Assembly (NCBI GenBank): GCA_947488305.1
Contig: CANKZM010000001.1
Span: 1 to 64,000, forward strand
Source: an uncultured Roseobacter sp.
GTDB lineage: Bacteria; Pseudomonadota; Alphaproteobacteria; Rhodobacterales; Rhodobacteraceae
Direction: 5' to 3'
Length of the DNA stretch: 64,000 nt
The stretch's first letter is position 1. Each line of letters opens with the position of its first letter. The notes beneath the pieces were generated by a model. The model was not told where the DNA came from. It searched no databases and worked only from the letters and a program-made list of their open reading frames with translations. The position numbers were made by a program, and so were the translations under genes. Positions 18,778 to 28,613 of this stretch are shown here, piece by piece.

Positions 18778-21315
18778 GTGCAGAATAATCCGCATACCAC
18801 CCTGGTGACGCCAAAAGCGCCGATTGCCAACGATACCCATGGCGGTCGTGCGAAATGTCTGCAGCGGCTGGTTCGGCTCGACTTACCAGTGCCGCGCACG
18901 GTGGCGCTGTCGTTTGATGCCGTCCAACGCATAGCCAAGGGTGAGTTGCCGGATATCGCGGCCATTGTCTCACAATTTCCCGAAGGCGCATTGCTGTGCG
19001 TGCGCCCGTCCTCAGAAGACCCGGATTGGGGTGGACCCGGTGCGGTTCTGAACATCGGGATGAATGATGCCCGTTACGAATTGCTTGTTGAAGAGTTGGG
19101 GGCGGAAGCTGCAAGCGCCGTCTATACCCGTTTCGTTCAGTCCTTTGCTGTCGATGTTGCGCGCCTTGATCCGGATATGTTCGATGATGTGGCTAAATCC
19201 GGACGCGCTGCGCTGACGGATTCCCTGCGGGCCTACGAGATCGAAATGGACGAGCCATTCCCGACCGACCCCGGAGAGCAGCTTGCCGCTGTCCTGAAGT
19301 CCATGGCGCGGGCATGGGATGGCACGTCGGCGCGTCTACTGCGGCAGGCCAAAGGCGCCCCGGCGGATGCCGGGCTAGGCCTAGTGGTGCAACAAATGGC
19401 CTTGGGCGTTGGGCGCGGTGAATGTGGTTCCGGTGTCTTGCAGTTGGTGGACAGCGACACGGGGCTGCCGCAGATCACCGGGCGTTATCTCAGCCAGGGT
19501 CAGGGGCGCGACGCTGTCGAAGGCAATGCCGCCGCCATGTATCTGGGGCGGGATCCGCGTGGGCCTTCATTGGAAGAGATAGAGCCTGCCGCCTTCAACG
19601 AGTTGAAAGAATATTGCGCGCTTATGCGCGTCAAATTGCGCGCCGAGATGCAGGTTGAATTTGCCATCGACAATGGTCGTGTCCATCTCCTCGACGGGGT
19701 ACGTGTTGCACGTTCTAGCCGTGCAGCTGTGCGCATCGCTGTCCGGCTTGCGGAAGACAAGATCATTCCACGTGCGGAAGCTCTGATGCGGGTCGAGCCG
19801 CGTACGTTGAATGAGTTGCTGCACCGGCAGGTTCATCAGGATGCCGAACGTGATGTCATCGGCACTGGTATCGCGGCGAGTCCCGGGGCGGCTACAGGTG
19901 CCATCGTATTTACCGCGACGGAGGCGCAGGCCAGCGCCGCACGTGGCGAAGCCTGCATCCTCGTACGCCGCGAGACCTCGCCAGAAGACGTTCGGGGCAT
20001 GCATGCGGCTGTTGGCGTTCTGACAGAGCGGGGCGGCATCACAAGCCACGCCGCTGTGATTGGCCGCGGCATTGGGTTGCCTTGTGTCGTTGGTGCATCT
20101 GCCATGCATTTCAATCGCCGGCGCAAACAACTGGTGGCCGAAGATGGGCGCGTGTTCGCGGAAGGGGAGATCATCACGCTCGATGGGACCACCGGCCAAG
20201 TCCTCGCCGGAGCGCCGCAGATGAGCGAAGCCGCTTTGGACGAGAGCTTCCAGACCTTGATGGAATGGGCCGACGAATTGCGCGATATCGAGGTGCGCGC
20301 CAATGCGGACACACCTGCCGATGCGCAAACAGCCCGAAACTTTGAAGCGGAAGGCATTGGCTTGTGCCGGACGGAGCATATGTTCTTTGAGCCGGGTCGC
20401 CTGACAGTAATGCGTGAGATGATCTTCGCCGAAAGCTCGGAGGATCGCCGTGCAGTGCTGGAGCGGTTGTTGCCAATGCAGCGTGCGGATTTCACCCAGC
20501 TCTTCCGGATTATGGAAGGCAAGCCTGTCTGTATTCGTCTTTTCGATCCGCCGTTGCATGAATTCTTACCGACGGACAAAGTGGGCCAGCGGGATCTGGC
20601 CGATGCGTTGGACCTGCCGTTGTCTGATGTGACCCGGCGTATCGAGGCAATGATGGAGTACAACCCCATGCTTGGTTTGCGTGGGGTGCGCCTTGGCGTG
20701 ACGGTTCCTGAGATCTATGAGATGCAGGCTCGCGCGATTTTCGAAGCCACGCTCGACGCGAGTGCAGAGGGGGCCCCGGTGGTGCCGGAGATCATGATAC
20801 CGCTGGTCTCTGCACGGCGCGAAGTCGAATTGGTCAAGGCGTCGATCGACGGTGTTGCTTCTGCCGTGCGGCTTGAGCGCGATAAGGACTTTGATTACCG
20901 CCTTGGAGTGATGGTTGAAACGCCGCGTGCCTGCATCCGCGCAGGCGACATTGCCCCCCATTGTGCGTTCCTCAGCTTTGGCACGAATGACCTGACGCAA
21001 ATGACCTATGGCCTGTCCCGCGACGACGCAGGGCGGTTCATGTCTGACTACGTGCGACAGGGAGTCTTCCCGGAAGATCCATTCCACTCTCTGGACATCG
21101 ATGGAGTTGGTGAGTTGCTCCAGATTGGGGCAGAAAGAGGGCGACAGGCGCAACCGGAGGTGACTTTGTCGATTTGTGGAGAGCACGGCGGCAACCCCGA
21201 ATCGATAGCCTTCTGCCGAGCTGCCGGTTTTAACTATGTTTCGTGCTCACCGTTCAGAGTGCCGGTGGCGCGACTAGCTGCCGCACAGCTTGCGGTTACC
21301 GACAACATAAAGTAG
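18778..21315 (+). CDS. Pyruvate, phosphate dikinase-like / PEP-utilising enzyme
   Basis: An 845-residue three-domain enzyme. The N-terminal ATP-grasp part is divergent (the usual GGKGANL reads GGRAKCL, and the nucleotide Arg segment reads VRPSSEDPDWGGPG). The central swivelling domain carries the phosphohistidine motif TERGGITSHAAVIGRG near residue 425. The C-terminal TIM barrel is intact: EGIGLCRTEHMFF, FLSFGTNDLTQM and SICGEHGG with the catalytic Cys. It interconverts pyruvate and phosphoenolpyruvate if active as PPDK. Because the ATP site deviates, it may be a paralogue with altered donor use. GTG at 18778 is preceded by AGAAGG at seven bases; an in-frame TTG at 18724 lies inside a hairpin. 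Confidence 0.85.
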   Translation: MQNNPHTTLVTPKAPIANDTHGGRAKCLQRLVRLDLPVPRTVALSFDAVQRIAKGELPDIAAIVSQFPEGALLCVRPSSEDPDWGGPGAVLNIGMNDARYELLVEELGAEAASAVYTRFVQSFAVDVARLDPDMFDDVAKSGRAALTDSLRAYEIEMDEPFPTDPGEQLAAVLKSMARAWDGTSARLLRQAKGAPADAGLGLVVQQMALGVGRGECGSGVLQLVDSDTGLPQITGRYLSQGQGRDAVEGNAAAMYLGRDPRGPSLEEIEPAAFNELKEYCALMRVKLRAEMQVEFAIDNGRVHLLDGVRVARSSRAAVRIAVRLAEDKIIPRAEALMRVEPRTLNELLHRQVHQDAERDVIGTGIAASPGAATGAIVFTATEAQASAARGEACILVRRETSPEDVRGMHAAVGVLTERGGITSHAAVIGRGIGLPCVVGASAMHFNRRRKQLVAEDGRVFAEGEIITLDGTTGQVLAGAPQMSEAALDESFQTLMEWADELRDIEVRANADTPADAQTARNFEAEGIGLCRTEHMFFEPGRLTVMREMIFAESSEDRRAVLERLLPMQRADFTQLFRIMEGKPVCIRLFDPPLHEFLPTDKVGQRDLADALDLPLSDVTRRIEAMMEYNPMLGLRGVRLGVTVPEIYEMQARAIFEATLDASAEGAPVVPEIMIPLVSARREVELVKASIDGVASAVRLERDKDFDYRLGVMVETPRACIRAGDIAPHCAFLSFGTNDLTQMTYGLSRDDAGRFMSDYVRQGVFPEDPFHSLDIDGVGELLQIGAERGRQAQPEVTLSICGEHGGNPESIAFCRAAGFNYVSCSPFRVPVARLAAAQLAVTDNIK

Positions 21316-21334
21316 AAATTCATTCCATCACTAC

Positions 21335-21365
21335 CACATATAGCATAAACAATTGCATATATGTG
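21335..21365. repeat. AT-rich inverted repeat upstream of the cell-wall hydrolase gene
   Basis: CACATATA (21335-21342) and TATATGTG (21358-21365) are perfect complements separated by 15 AT-rich bases, in the 153-base gap between the PPDK-like gene and the SleB-type gene. It could be an operator or a hairpin ending the upstream transcript; there is no T-run. Confidence 0.5.
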
Positions 21366-21468
21366 ACAGTATTGTTGACCGTTTAGAGCAATTAACGGGC
21401 ATGAACTTTACGTAAACTTCTTATCTCGCTAGAGAGCGCCCCAGGGTAATTTGGTGGGGGATGCACGC

Positions 21469-22104
21469 GTGCGTATATTCTGCAAAAAAACTTTGTCGAT
21501 ATTTGTTGGGCTTAATTTGGGCCTTTGTGTGGCAATGCCTGCGTTTGCTGCAGGTGCGTCGAAGTATGCGGACCAGGCAGAAACGGTCGGAGCAGTTGCG
21601 AGCGACGTAATGCGCGACCGGGAGCTGAAAGCGAGTGCTGCCCGCGAAGTCGAGTTTTCCAAGAAGTGGCTTGATGCGCAGCCCGAGGCAACAGGTGGCG
21701 ACGACTTGGAGTGCCTTGCCCAGGCGCTATACTTTGAGGCACGTGGCGAGACGGTCAAAGGCCAGTTCGCTGTTGCCGAAGTGATCCTTAACCGTGTCAA
21801 ATCGGAGCGGTTTCCGGGCTCCGCCTGCGGTGTCATCAATCAGGGGACGGGCAAGAAATACCAATGCCAGTTCACATACACCTGTGACGGCCGCAAAGAA
21901 GTGATCAATGAGCCACGTGCATTCGAGCGTGTCGCAAAAGTGGCTCGCGCGGCTCTCGACGGCGCGGCGCCCAAGGTGACGCAAGGTGCAACGCATTACC
22001 ACACCAAGGCGGTCAAGCCGCGTTGGAGCAAGGTCTACACAAAAACAGCGGCGATCGGGACCCACATTTTCTACCGCCATACCTGGCGCACAGCCAGCAA
22101 CTGA
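21469..22104 (+). CDS. Exported SleB-family cell-wall hydrolase
   Basis: A 211-residue protein. A signal peptide (KKTLSIFVGLNLGLCVAMPAFA) is followed by a short linker and a Hydrolase_2 (SleB-like) domain, residues about 85-211. Motifs are CLAQALYFEARGE with the expected catalytic Glu, the AEVILNRVKSERFPGSACGVI segment, CQFTYTCDG and the C-terminal HIFYRH. It should cut peptidoglycan glycan strands in the periplasm. GTG at 21469 was chosen because GGGGG at 21456-21460 stands eight bases before it and the signal peptide then starts with Arg and Lys. TTG at 21451 is an alternative. Confidence 0.88.
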   Translation: MRIFCKKTLSIFVGLNLGLCVAMPAFAAGASKYADQAETVGAVASDVMRDRELKASAAREVEFSKKWLDAQPEATGGDDLECLAQALYFEARGETVKGQFAVAEVILNRVKSERFPGSACGVINQGTGKKYQCQFTYTCDGRKEVINEPRAFERVAKVARAALDGAAPKVTQGATHYHTKAVKPRWSKVYTKTAAIGTHIFYRHTWRTASN

Positions 22105-22203
22105 CCTGACGCATTCTGAGCTTGGACTGACGGTCTCGACCTTGTTATAGGCGCAGCAGAGCGTAAACTTGCGTCTACTGCCCCTTTTGGAAAGGCCCGG
22201 TCG

Positions 22204-23124
22204 ATGAGTTCCGAAATTAGACTAGCGTTCGCTCATCCGTCCGAACGTTCCGAGGCGACAGCGACCGCGACGCCGCTCGACAGGATTTCCCTTCGCGACC
22301 ACATCGTGGACGTGGAGATCGGTGCCTTTCAGGCCGAGCGAGGAGTGACCCAACGCGTCTGTTTCAACATCGTCGTCGAGGTGCAGCCGCTGACTGGCCC
22401 CATTGACGATGATGTGGACCGGATCCTGAGTTACGACCGCGTGACCGAAGCGATTGCTTATGAGCTTGCAGATGAACGGTTGAATCTTCTGGAAACCTTG
22501 GCCGAACGCGTTGCTGAGCGCATTTTGACCGAGCCGCAGGCGATGCGGGTATTTGTGCGGATCGAAAAGCTGGATCGCGGCCCCGGCGCTCTGGGTGTCG
22601 AAATCGTCCGCGCCAAAGGCAGCAGCCCAATTCGGGAAGATGCCCAGGTTGTACCGCATCCTGCGCTTGTTTACCTGAGCAATGAGGCCATCGCGTCCCC
22701 TTTGCTGAAAGCGTGGATTGATCAGCTTGAAGAGCGTGGCCAACCTTTGATCTTCTGTGTCGGTGCCTCCGATACGCGTGCCCCACAAATCGATCACAAA
22801 ATGGCTCAAAGGCGTATTGATCTGCTGGCGATTGAGCAAAACGCTTGGGTGTTGGCGTCGAAAGATGATCGTTGCGTTGTTGTGTCGACGCGCACGGAGC
22901 TGGATTGGGCCATGAAAAATGGGCAGTCCTGTGTTTGGGCGCCGTCCAAGATCGTGCTGGACGCGGTTGATGGCCCATCTGCTCAGCCAAGAGATTCGGT
23001 GGCACTTGCTGCATGGTTTGCCGCAACCTTTGACGCGGGCGAAATGCTGGTCATTGGCGCTGAATTACCGAAGGATGCTTCGGTGCCGCTGCGCGCGGTC
23101 GCGGTCGATACCGATACGATCTGA
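22204..23124 (+). CDS. folB: Dihydroneopterin aldolase (FolB) with a C-terminal extra domain
   Basis: A 306-residue protein. Residues about 25-145 form a FolB tunnelling fold (LRDHIVDVEIGAFQAERGVTQRVCFNIVVEV, ILSYDRVTEAIAYEL, ETLAERVAERIL), which cleaves dihydroneopterin to the hydroxymethylpterin in folate synthesis. The C-terminal half (about 155-306) is not part of ordinary FolB, which has about 120 residues; it begins LVYLSNEAIASPLLKAWIDQL and may be an amino-acid-kinase-like regulatory fold seen in Rhodobacterales homologues, but I am not sure of this. folP starts three bases after the stop. Confidence 0.88.
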   Translation: MSSEIRLAFAHPSERSEATATATPLDRISLRDHIVDVEIGAFQAERGVTQRVCFNIVVEVQPLTGPIDDDVDRILSYDRVTEAIAYELADERLNLLETLAERVAERILTEPQAMRVFVRIEKLDRGPGALGVEIVRAKGSSPIREDAQVVPHPALVYLSNEAIASPLLKAWIDQLEERGQPLIFCVGASDTRAPQIDHKMAQRRIDLLAIEQNAWVLASKDDRCVVVSTRTELDWAMKNGQSCVWAPSKIVLDAVDGPSAQPRDSVALAAWFAATFDAGEMLVIGAELPKDASVPLRAVAVDTDTI

Positions 23125-23127
23125 AGA

Positions 23128-24141
23128 ATGGAAGAGTACTTTCGTCCCCTCTTGCAGTGCGGTCCGGCACAGCCAAAAGATGCGATCAAACTGGCCGGGG
23201 GATGGACCTGGTTTACGCATGTGGAAATTCTGTTACGCACTCAGCCGACGCGTGTCGTCCGCAACGACGACGTGCCTGCAGATGTGATTGAGACCCTTAG
23301 CTCTCCCAGAACCGCAATCGCGGGTCTGGATTTTTCGAAACCGGTTGTGATGGGTATTCTCAATGTGACACCGGACAGTTTTTCGGATGGGGGCAAACAT
23401 CACAGCCTGGATGAAGCCCTTGCAGGTGCTCGGACCATGGATGCTGCCGATATTCTGGACATTGGCGGTGAATCGACACGGCCTGGGGCACGCTTGGTTC
23501 CTGAGGGTGAAGAAATAGCCCGTACTGCGCCGGTTATTGAAGCGTTGCGCAGAGCCGGAGTGCAGACACCGATTTCGATTGATACCCGCAAGGCCGGGGT
23601 TGCCGAGGTGGCCCTGAATGCAGGTGCAACGCTGGTCAACGATGTATCCGGCTTTACCTTTGATCCTGACCTCGCGGGATTTTGTGCCCGTCGGGGGGCG
23701 CCCGCCTGCGTGATGCATGCACAAGGTGATCCGACGACCATGCAGAACGATCCGCGATACGGCAATGTGTTGTTGGATGTCTACGACTTCCTCGCAGATC
23801 GGATCACGTCGCTGGTAGCGCAAGGCATCCCACGCGATCACATCATCGCGGACCCAGGGATAGGCTTCGGCAAAACGCTCGAACATAATCTTGCGCTCCT
23901 GTCCCGGTTGTCCCTTTTTCACGGTCTTGGCGTCCCGATCCTGCTTGGTGCGTCACGCAAACGTTTCATTGGAACGCTTGCGGGTGTAGAGGATGCTGCC
24001 GCCCGAATGCCCGGATCCGTTGCCGTAGCGCTCGCGGCTTTGAAACATGGGACACAAATTGTGCGCGTTCATGACGTGCCAGAGACCGTGCAAGCCATTG
24101 CACTCTGGCGCGCAACCGTGGCAGGACATGCAAATGGGTAA
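23128..24141 (+). CDS. folP: Dihydropteroate synthase
   Basis: A 337-residue DHPS that joins hydroxymethyl-dihydropterin pyrophosphate to p-aminobenzoate. Core motifs are present: [16 protein letters not shown] near residue 73, [11 protein letters not shown] near 112, [11 protein letters not shown] near 243 and GASRKRF near 272. The N-terminus has about 65 extra residues ([15 protein letters not shown] and a [10 protein letters not shown] segment) compared with E. coli FolP; this also occurs in relatives. The 3' end overlaps the glmM start by eight bases. Folate enzymes thus form a translationally coupled run with the cell-wall sugar gene. Confidence 0.95.
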   Translation: MEEYFRPLLQCGPAQPKDAIKLAGGWTWFTHVEILLRTQPTRVVRNDDVPADVIETLSSPRTAIAGLDFSKPVVMGILNVTPDSFSDGGKHHSLDEALAGARTMDAADILDIGGESTRPGARLVPEGEEIARTAPVIEALRRAGVQTPISIDTRKAGVAEVALNAGATLVNDVSGFTFDPDLAGFCARRGAPACVMHAQGDPTTMQNDPRYGNVLLDVYDFLADRITSLVAQGIPRDHIIADPGIGFGKTLEHNLALLSRLSLFHGLGVPILLGASRKRFIGTLAGVEDAAARMPGSVAVALAALKHGTQIVRVHDVPETVQAIALWRATVAGHANG

Positions 24142-25483
24142 GCTTTTTGGAACAGATGGGGTGCGTGGTCAGGCCAACGAACACCCCATGACCGCAGAAA
24201 TGGCGCTGCGCATTGGTGCCGCCGTAGGACAGTATTTTCGCCGCGACGGGTCGGCGGCGCATCGTGTGGTGATCGGCAAGGACACGCGGCTTTCCGGCTA
24301 CATGTTTGAGAACGCGCTGACTGCAGGATTGACCTCAACGGGAATGAACGTGCTGTTGTTAGGGCCGGTGCCGACGCCGTCTGTTGGTCTGTTGACCCGA
24401 TCGATGCGCGCGGATTTGGGGGTAATGATTTCCGCCAGTCACAATCCGGCATATGACAATGGCATCAAATTCTTTGGCCCGGATGGATTCAAGCTGTCGG
24501 ATCAGGTCGAAAACGAAATCGAAACCCTGATCGAAGAGGGCGCGAAAGCCGCTGCAGCCAGTGACATTGGCCGCGCAAAACGCATTGATGATGGTCGCTT
24601 TCGTTATATCGAACGGCTCAAAACAACTTTTCCGCGCCAGATGCGCCTCGAAGGCCTCAAGGTCGTAATCGATTGTGCAAATGGCGCAGCCTACCGCGTT
24701 GGGCCCGAGGCGCTTTGGGAGTTGGGTGCGACCGTTATTCCCATAGGCGTGGCACCAAACGGCACCAATATCAACGAGGGGTGCGGGTCCACCAAACCCC
24801 AGTCCGCGGCTGAAACGGTGGTGGCGCATGGTGCAGATGTGGGCATCTGTCTCGATGGTGATGCTGACCGGGTTATTCTGATTGATGAGACCGGCAAAGT
24901 GGGGGACGGGGACCAATTCATGGCGCTGATGGCGGAACGATGGGCCGAAGAAGGTCGGTTGAGCAACAACGCGCTTGTGGCGACCGTAATGTCCAACCTC
25001 GGATTGGAAAACCACCTTGCAGGCAAGGGTCTCAAACTGGAACGCACATCTGTGGGTGACAGGTATGTCGTCGAACGGATGCGAAGCGGCGGCTTCAACC
25101 TTGGCGGAGAGCAATCGGGGCACATCGTGATGACCGATTACGCGACAACCGGCGACGGGCTTATGGCCGGGCTGCAGTTTCTGGCGGCCATGGTTGGGTC
25201 GGGGAGGAAAGCCAGCGAGTTGCTCAATCGATTTGATCCGGTGCCGCAACTTCTCAAGAACGTGCGGTTTACAGCGGGCCAGACACCCTTGGAATTGGCC
25301 TCTGTGAAATTAGCGATCACGGAAGCTGAGCAAAGGCTCTCGGGCAAAGGACGATTGTTGATCCGAAAATCAGGTACTGAACCGCTGATCCGGGTGATGG
25401 CCGAACATGAGGACCAAACCGTCATGGAACAGGCCGTTGATCACGTGGTCGAAGCGGTCGCAGATGCGGTCAGCGAAGCCTAA
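24134..25483 (+). CDS. glmM: Phosphoglucosamine mutase
   Basis: A 449-residue alpha-D-phosphohexomutase turning glucosamine-6-phosphate into glucosamine-1-phosphate for UDP-GlcNAc synthesis. Motifs: start [13 protein letters not shown], active-site phosphoserine in [12 protein letters not shown] near residue 101, metal loop DGDADR near residue 242, the GGEQSGH sugar loop near residue 325 and the C-terminal [13 protein letters not shown] phosphate site. The ATG at 24134 gives the standard length; ATG at 24128 is two codons earlier. It overlaps folP and shares CTAA with the convergent DMT gene. Confidence 0.96.
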   Translation: MGKLFGTDGVRGQANEHPMTAEMALRIGAAVGQYFRRDGSAAHRVVIGKDTRLSGYMFENALTAGLTSTGMNVLLLGPVPTPSVGLLTRSMRADLGVMISASHNPAYDNGIKFFGPDGFKLSDQVENEIETLIEEGAKAAAASDIGRAKRIDDGRFRYIERLKTTFPRQMRLEGLKVVIDCANGAAYRVGPEALWELGATVIPIGVAPNGTNINEGCGSTKPQSAAETVVAHGADVGICLDGDADRVILIDETGKVGDGDQFMALMAERWAEEGRLSNNALVATVMSNLGLENHLAGKGLKLERTSVGDRYVVERMRSGGFNLGGEQSGHIVMTDYATTGDGLMAGLQFLAAMVGSGRKASELLNRFDPVPQLLKNVRFTAGQTPLELASVKLAITEAEQRLSGKGRLLIRKSGTEPLIRVMAEHEDQTVMEQAVDHVVEAVADAVSEA

Positions 25484-26400
25484 CGCTGGCCGAACAGCCG
25501 CCGAATTGCACCATATTGGCTCAGGCCCACACCCGTCAGGATCAAGACCATCGCCCACAGCAGCGACAGGGGCAGGGGCTCATTCAACAGCCAGGCTCCC
25601 AGGACGACAGACCAGATTGGCACCTGGTAATTCACAAGCGACATGAAAACCGGACCGGCTGTGCGCACAACCATCACACGCAACAGGTTCGCAGCGGCGG
25701 TTGGCACTAGCCCCAGAAAGCTGATGACCCAGAGGGTTTTTGCATCCGGCAAGGGCGGCGGTCCCTCAACCACCCAGGCTGCGGGCACAACAATTGCAGC
25801 GCCGACCAACAACAGAACTGTCGAGAGGCCAATTGCATCTACCGGCGGCAGGCGGCGCATCAGAATTGACGATACCGCGTAGCAGGATGCTGCGGCCAAA
25901 CAGGCGGCCCGACCGGGTGTTTCCAACCCCGCACCACTGGATTCAAAGGCCTGCCCGCCGATCAGCACACATACGCCCACGAATCCGATCAGGAACCCTA
26001 TGCTTTTGCGCCAGGTCAGTTTCTCTCCGGGCACGAGGAAATGAGCGAGCGGCAAAACGATCAAGGCAACTGCGGCCATCGAAACGCCTGCGAAGCCCGC
26101 CGTAACATACTGCTGACCCCAGGCCAGCAAGATGAAAGGTACGGCGGAGCTCAACGCTCCGATGACAAACATGTTCATTTGGGTCGCGCTGTCGGGTTTT
26201 TCCGTAAACAGCCGGAACCCAAGACCATACCAGATCACTGTCATCAGGATCGCTGCAAAACCGATCCGCCCAGCGGCCAGCCAGAAGGGTGTCATCCCCT
26301 CCAATGCAACTTCGGTGACGAGAAAGGTGGCACCCCAGGTCAACCCGAGGATTGAAACCATGAGCCAGCTTGCCGCCGTGATGTTCGGGCCTGTGGACAT
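25480..26400 (-). CDS. DMT-superfamily (EamA-type) permease
   Basis: A 306-residue protein of ten hydrophobic segments with two EamA halves. Helix 1 reads [24 protein letters not shown], which is the family opening, and the second half ends with [20 protein letters not shown], the usual EamA motif. Residues 8-30 and the last 70 residues are typical. It ends four bases inside glmM and starts 66 bases from the ilvC stop, on the same strand as ilvC. The substrate is unknown. It differs clearly from the DMT gene at 1153. Confidence 0.87.
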   Translation of the reverse strand: MSTGPNITAASWLMVSILGLTWGATFLVTEVALEGMTPFWLAAGRIGFAAILMTVIWYGLGFRLFTEKPDSATQMNMFVIGALSSAVPFILLAWGQQYVTAGFAGVSMAAVALIVLPLAHFLVPGEKLTWRKSIGFLIGFVGVCVLIGGQAFESSGAGLETPGRAACLAAASCYAVSSILMRRLPPVDAIGLSTVLLLVGAAIVVPAAWVVEGPPPLPDAKTLWVISFLGLVPTAAANLLRVMVVRTAGPVFMSLVNYQVPIWSVVLGAWLLNEPLPLSLLWAMVLILTGVGLSQYGAIRRLFGQR

Positions 26401-26418
26401 GGTGCCTCTTTAAGGAAG

Positions 26419-26442
26419 CACCCCGGCGCGAAGGCCGGGGTG
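26419..26442 (-). terminator. Terminator-like hairpin downstream of ilvC
   Basis: CACCCCGGC (26419-26427) pairs perfectly with GCCGGGGTG (26434-26442) across a six-base loop, a very stable nine-pair stem lying between the ilvC stop and the permease start. On the minus strand it is followed by CTTCCTTAA, only moderately T-rich, so it may act partly as an attenuator before the permease gene. Confidence 0.65.
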
Positions 26443-26466
26443 GAGGATAATAGAGCGTATGTGCTC

Positions 26467-27549
<1,083 letters not shown>

Positions 27550-27615
27550 TCATCAATGAAAGAACGAGATTTATTCTAAAAAACGGTATTTTCATTCGCA
27601 TATATTTATGTTTTT

Positions 27616-28080
27616 GTGTTTTTCATGCTTGATGATACGGACCGTCGCCTTTTGCGCCATTGGCAATCTGATCCAACCCTTTCCCCATCGGAGTTGGCAG
27701 AACGTGTGGGGATTACCTCGGGCAAGGCGGTCAGGCGCCTTGCACGCATGCAGGAAACCGGTGTCGTTGAGGGGGTCAGTGCCATCATCAATTGGCCGGC
27801 GCTTGGGTATGCGGTTGAAGTTTCTCTGCGAGTGACCCTCGACAAGACCGTGGCACGCGCCTTTGACGAATTCACCGCAGCAGCGCGACAGGTGCCGGAA
27901 GTCACACAAATCCAGAGCTTTTTGGGGCGCGTCGATGTGCGGCTTAATATCATCGCACGGGACATGCCGCACTATCACGACATCTACCGGGACCGTATCC
28001 TGACGTTGCCGCACATTTCCGACATCGAGGCTTTGATGCAGATTGCCCGGATCAAAAGTGAAGAGGCGTTGCCGCTGTGA
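27616..28080 (+). CDS. Lrp/AsnC-family transcriptional regulator (first of a pair)
   Basis: A 154-residue regulator: winged HTH (LDDTDRRLLRHWQSDPTLSPSELAERVGITSGKAVRRLARMQ, residues 4-46) and an RAM/AsnC effector domain (about 70-145, with VPEVTQIQSFLGRVDVRLNIIARDM). The effector domain would sense an amino acid and form the oligomer. ATG at 27616 or at 27625 can start it. It is divergent from ilvC and overlaps the next Lrp gene by four bases (GTGA), so the two are translated together and might form mixed oligomers. Confidence 0.9.
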   Translation: MFFMLDDTDRRLLRHWQSDPTLSPSELAERVGITSGKAVRRLARMQETGVVEGVSAIINWPALGYAVEVSLRVTLDKTVARAFDEFTAAARQVPEVTQIQSFLGRVDVRLNIIARDMPHYHDIYRDRILTLPHISDIEALMQIARIKSEEALPL

Positions 28081-28532
28081 TCGGCCTGGATAGCCTTGAT
28101 CGCGCGATCGTCCGGGCGTTGGTGGCGGATGCCCAGCAAAGTGCGGGGGCGCTTGGGCGCAAGCTTGGCCTGTCCCAGCCGGCCACATGGCGGCGGATAC
28201 GCAAACTCGAAGATGCGGGCATTCTGGGTGGGCGTCGTCTGCGTCTCAACGCGGAAAAGCTGGGCTTTGGGGTTACCGTCTTTCTGGGCGTCAAGCTTGC
28301 AACAAAAGGTCGGGTCAGCCTGGATGATTTCGAACGTGCCGTGAGCGCCATTCCCGAGGTGCAACAGGTCGAACATGTGTTGGGACTCTATGATTACCGG
28401 TTGCGCGTTGTGGCCCGGGACCTGCCCGATTTCGAACGGGTTTTGCGGCGTCGGATCATGACGTTGCCCGGAGCAGGCGAGGTGGAAGCGAACGTTTTGC
28501 TGAGTGAAGAGCGTCTGCCCGGCCCGCTTTGA
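28077..28532 (+). CDS. Lrp/AsnC-family transcriptional regulator (second of a pair)
   Basis: A 151-residue Lrp-type protein starting with GTG that overlaps the stop of the first. HTH residues about 5-45 (LDSLDRAIVRALVADAQQSAGALGRKLGLSQPATWRRIRKLEDAG), then the effector domain with IPEVQQVEHVLGLYDYRLRVVARDLPDFE. The two proteins are clearly related but not close copies, so the duplication is old. The aminotransferase gene begins 81 bases after the stop and may be under their control. Confidence 0.9.
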   Translation: MIGLDSLDRAIVRALVADAQQSAGALGRKLGLSQPATWRRIRKLEDAGILGGRRLRLNAEKLGFGVTVFLGVKLATKGRVSLDDFERAVSAIPEVQQVEHVLGLYDYRLRVVARDLPDFERVLRRRIMTLPGAGEVEANVLLSEERLPGPL

Positions 28533-28613
28533 TCCAAAGGGTGCGTCAATCGAAGCTTTGCGCATGCTGCGACGACAGGCTATGGCTGTCCGAAATGGTT
28601 GCAGGAGGATGAC

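Noticed and set aside
19567-20559. A 330-codon minus-strand frame across the PPDK-like gene
   Set aside because: Opposite the phosphohistidine and TIM-barrel regions, which are clearly coding on the plus strand.
21380-21410. CtrA-like TTAG/TTAAC halves before the SleB-type gene
   Set aside because: The spacing between halves is five bases, not the seven of the CtrA consensus.
27616-28532. The Lrp-type pair as siroheme decarboxylase subunits (AhbAB/NirDLGH-like)
   Set aside because: Those are also Lrp-fold pairs, but both proteins here keep ordinary HTH and effector segments and no heme or nir genes are near; transcription regulators opposite ilvC are simpler.
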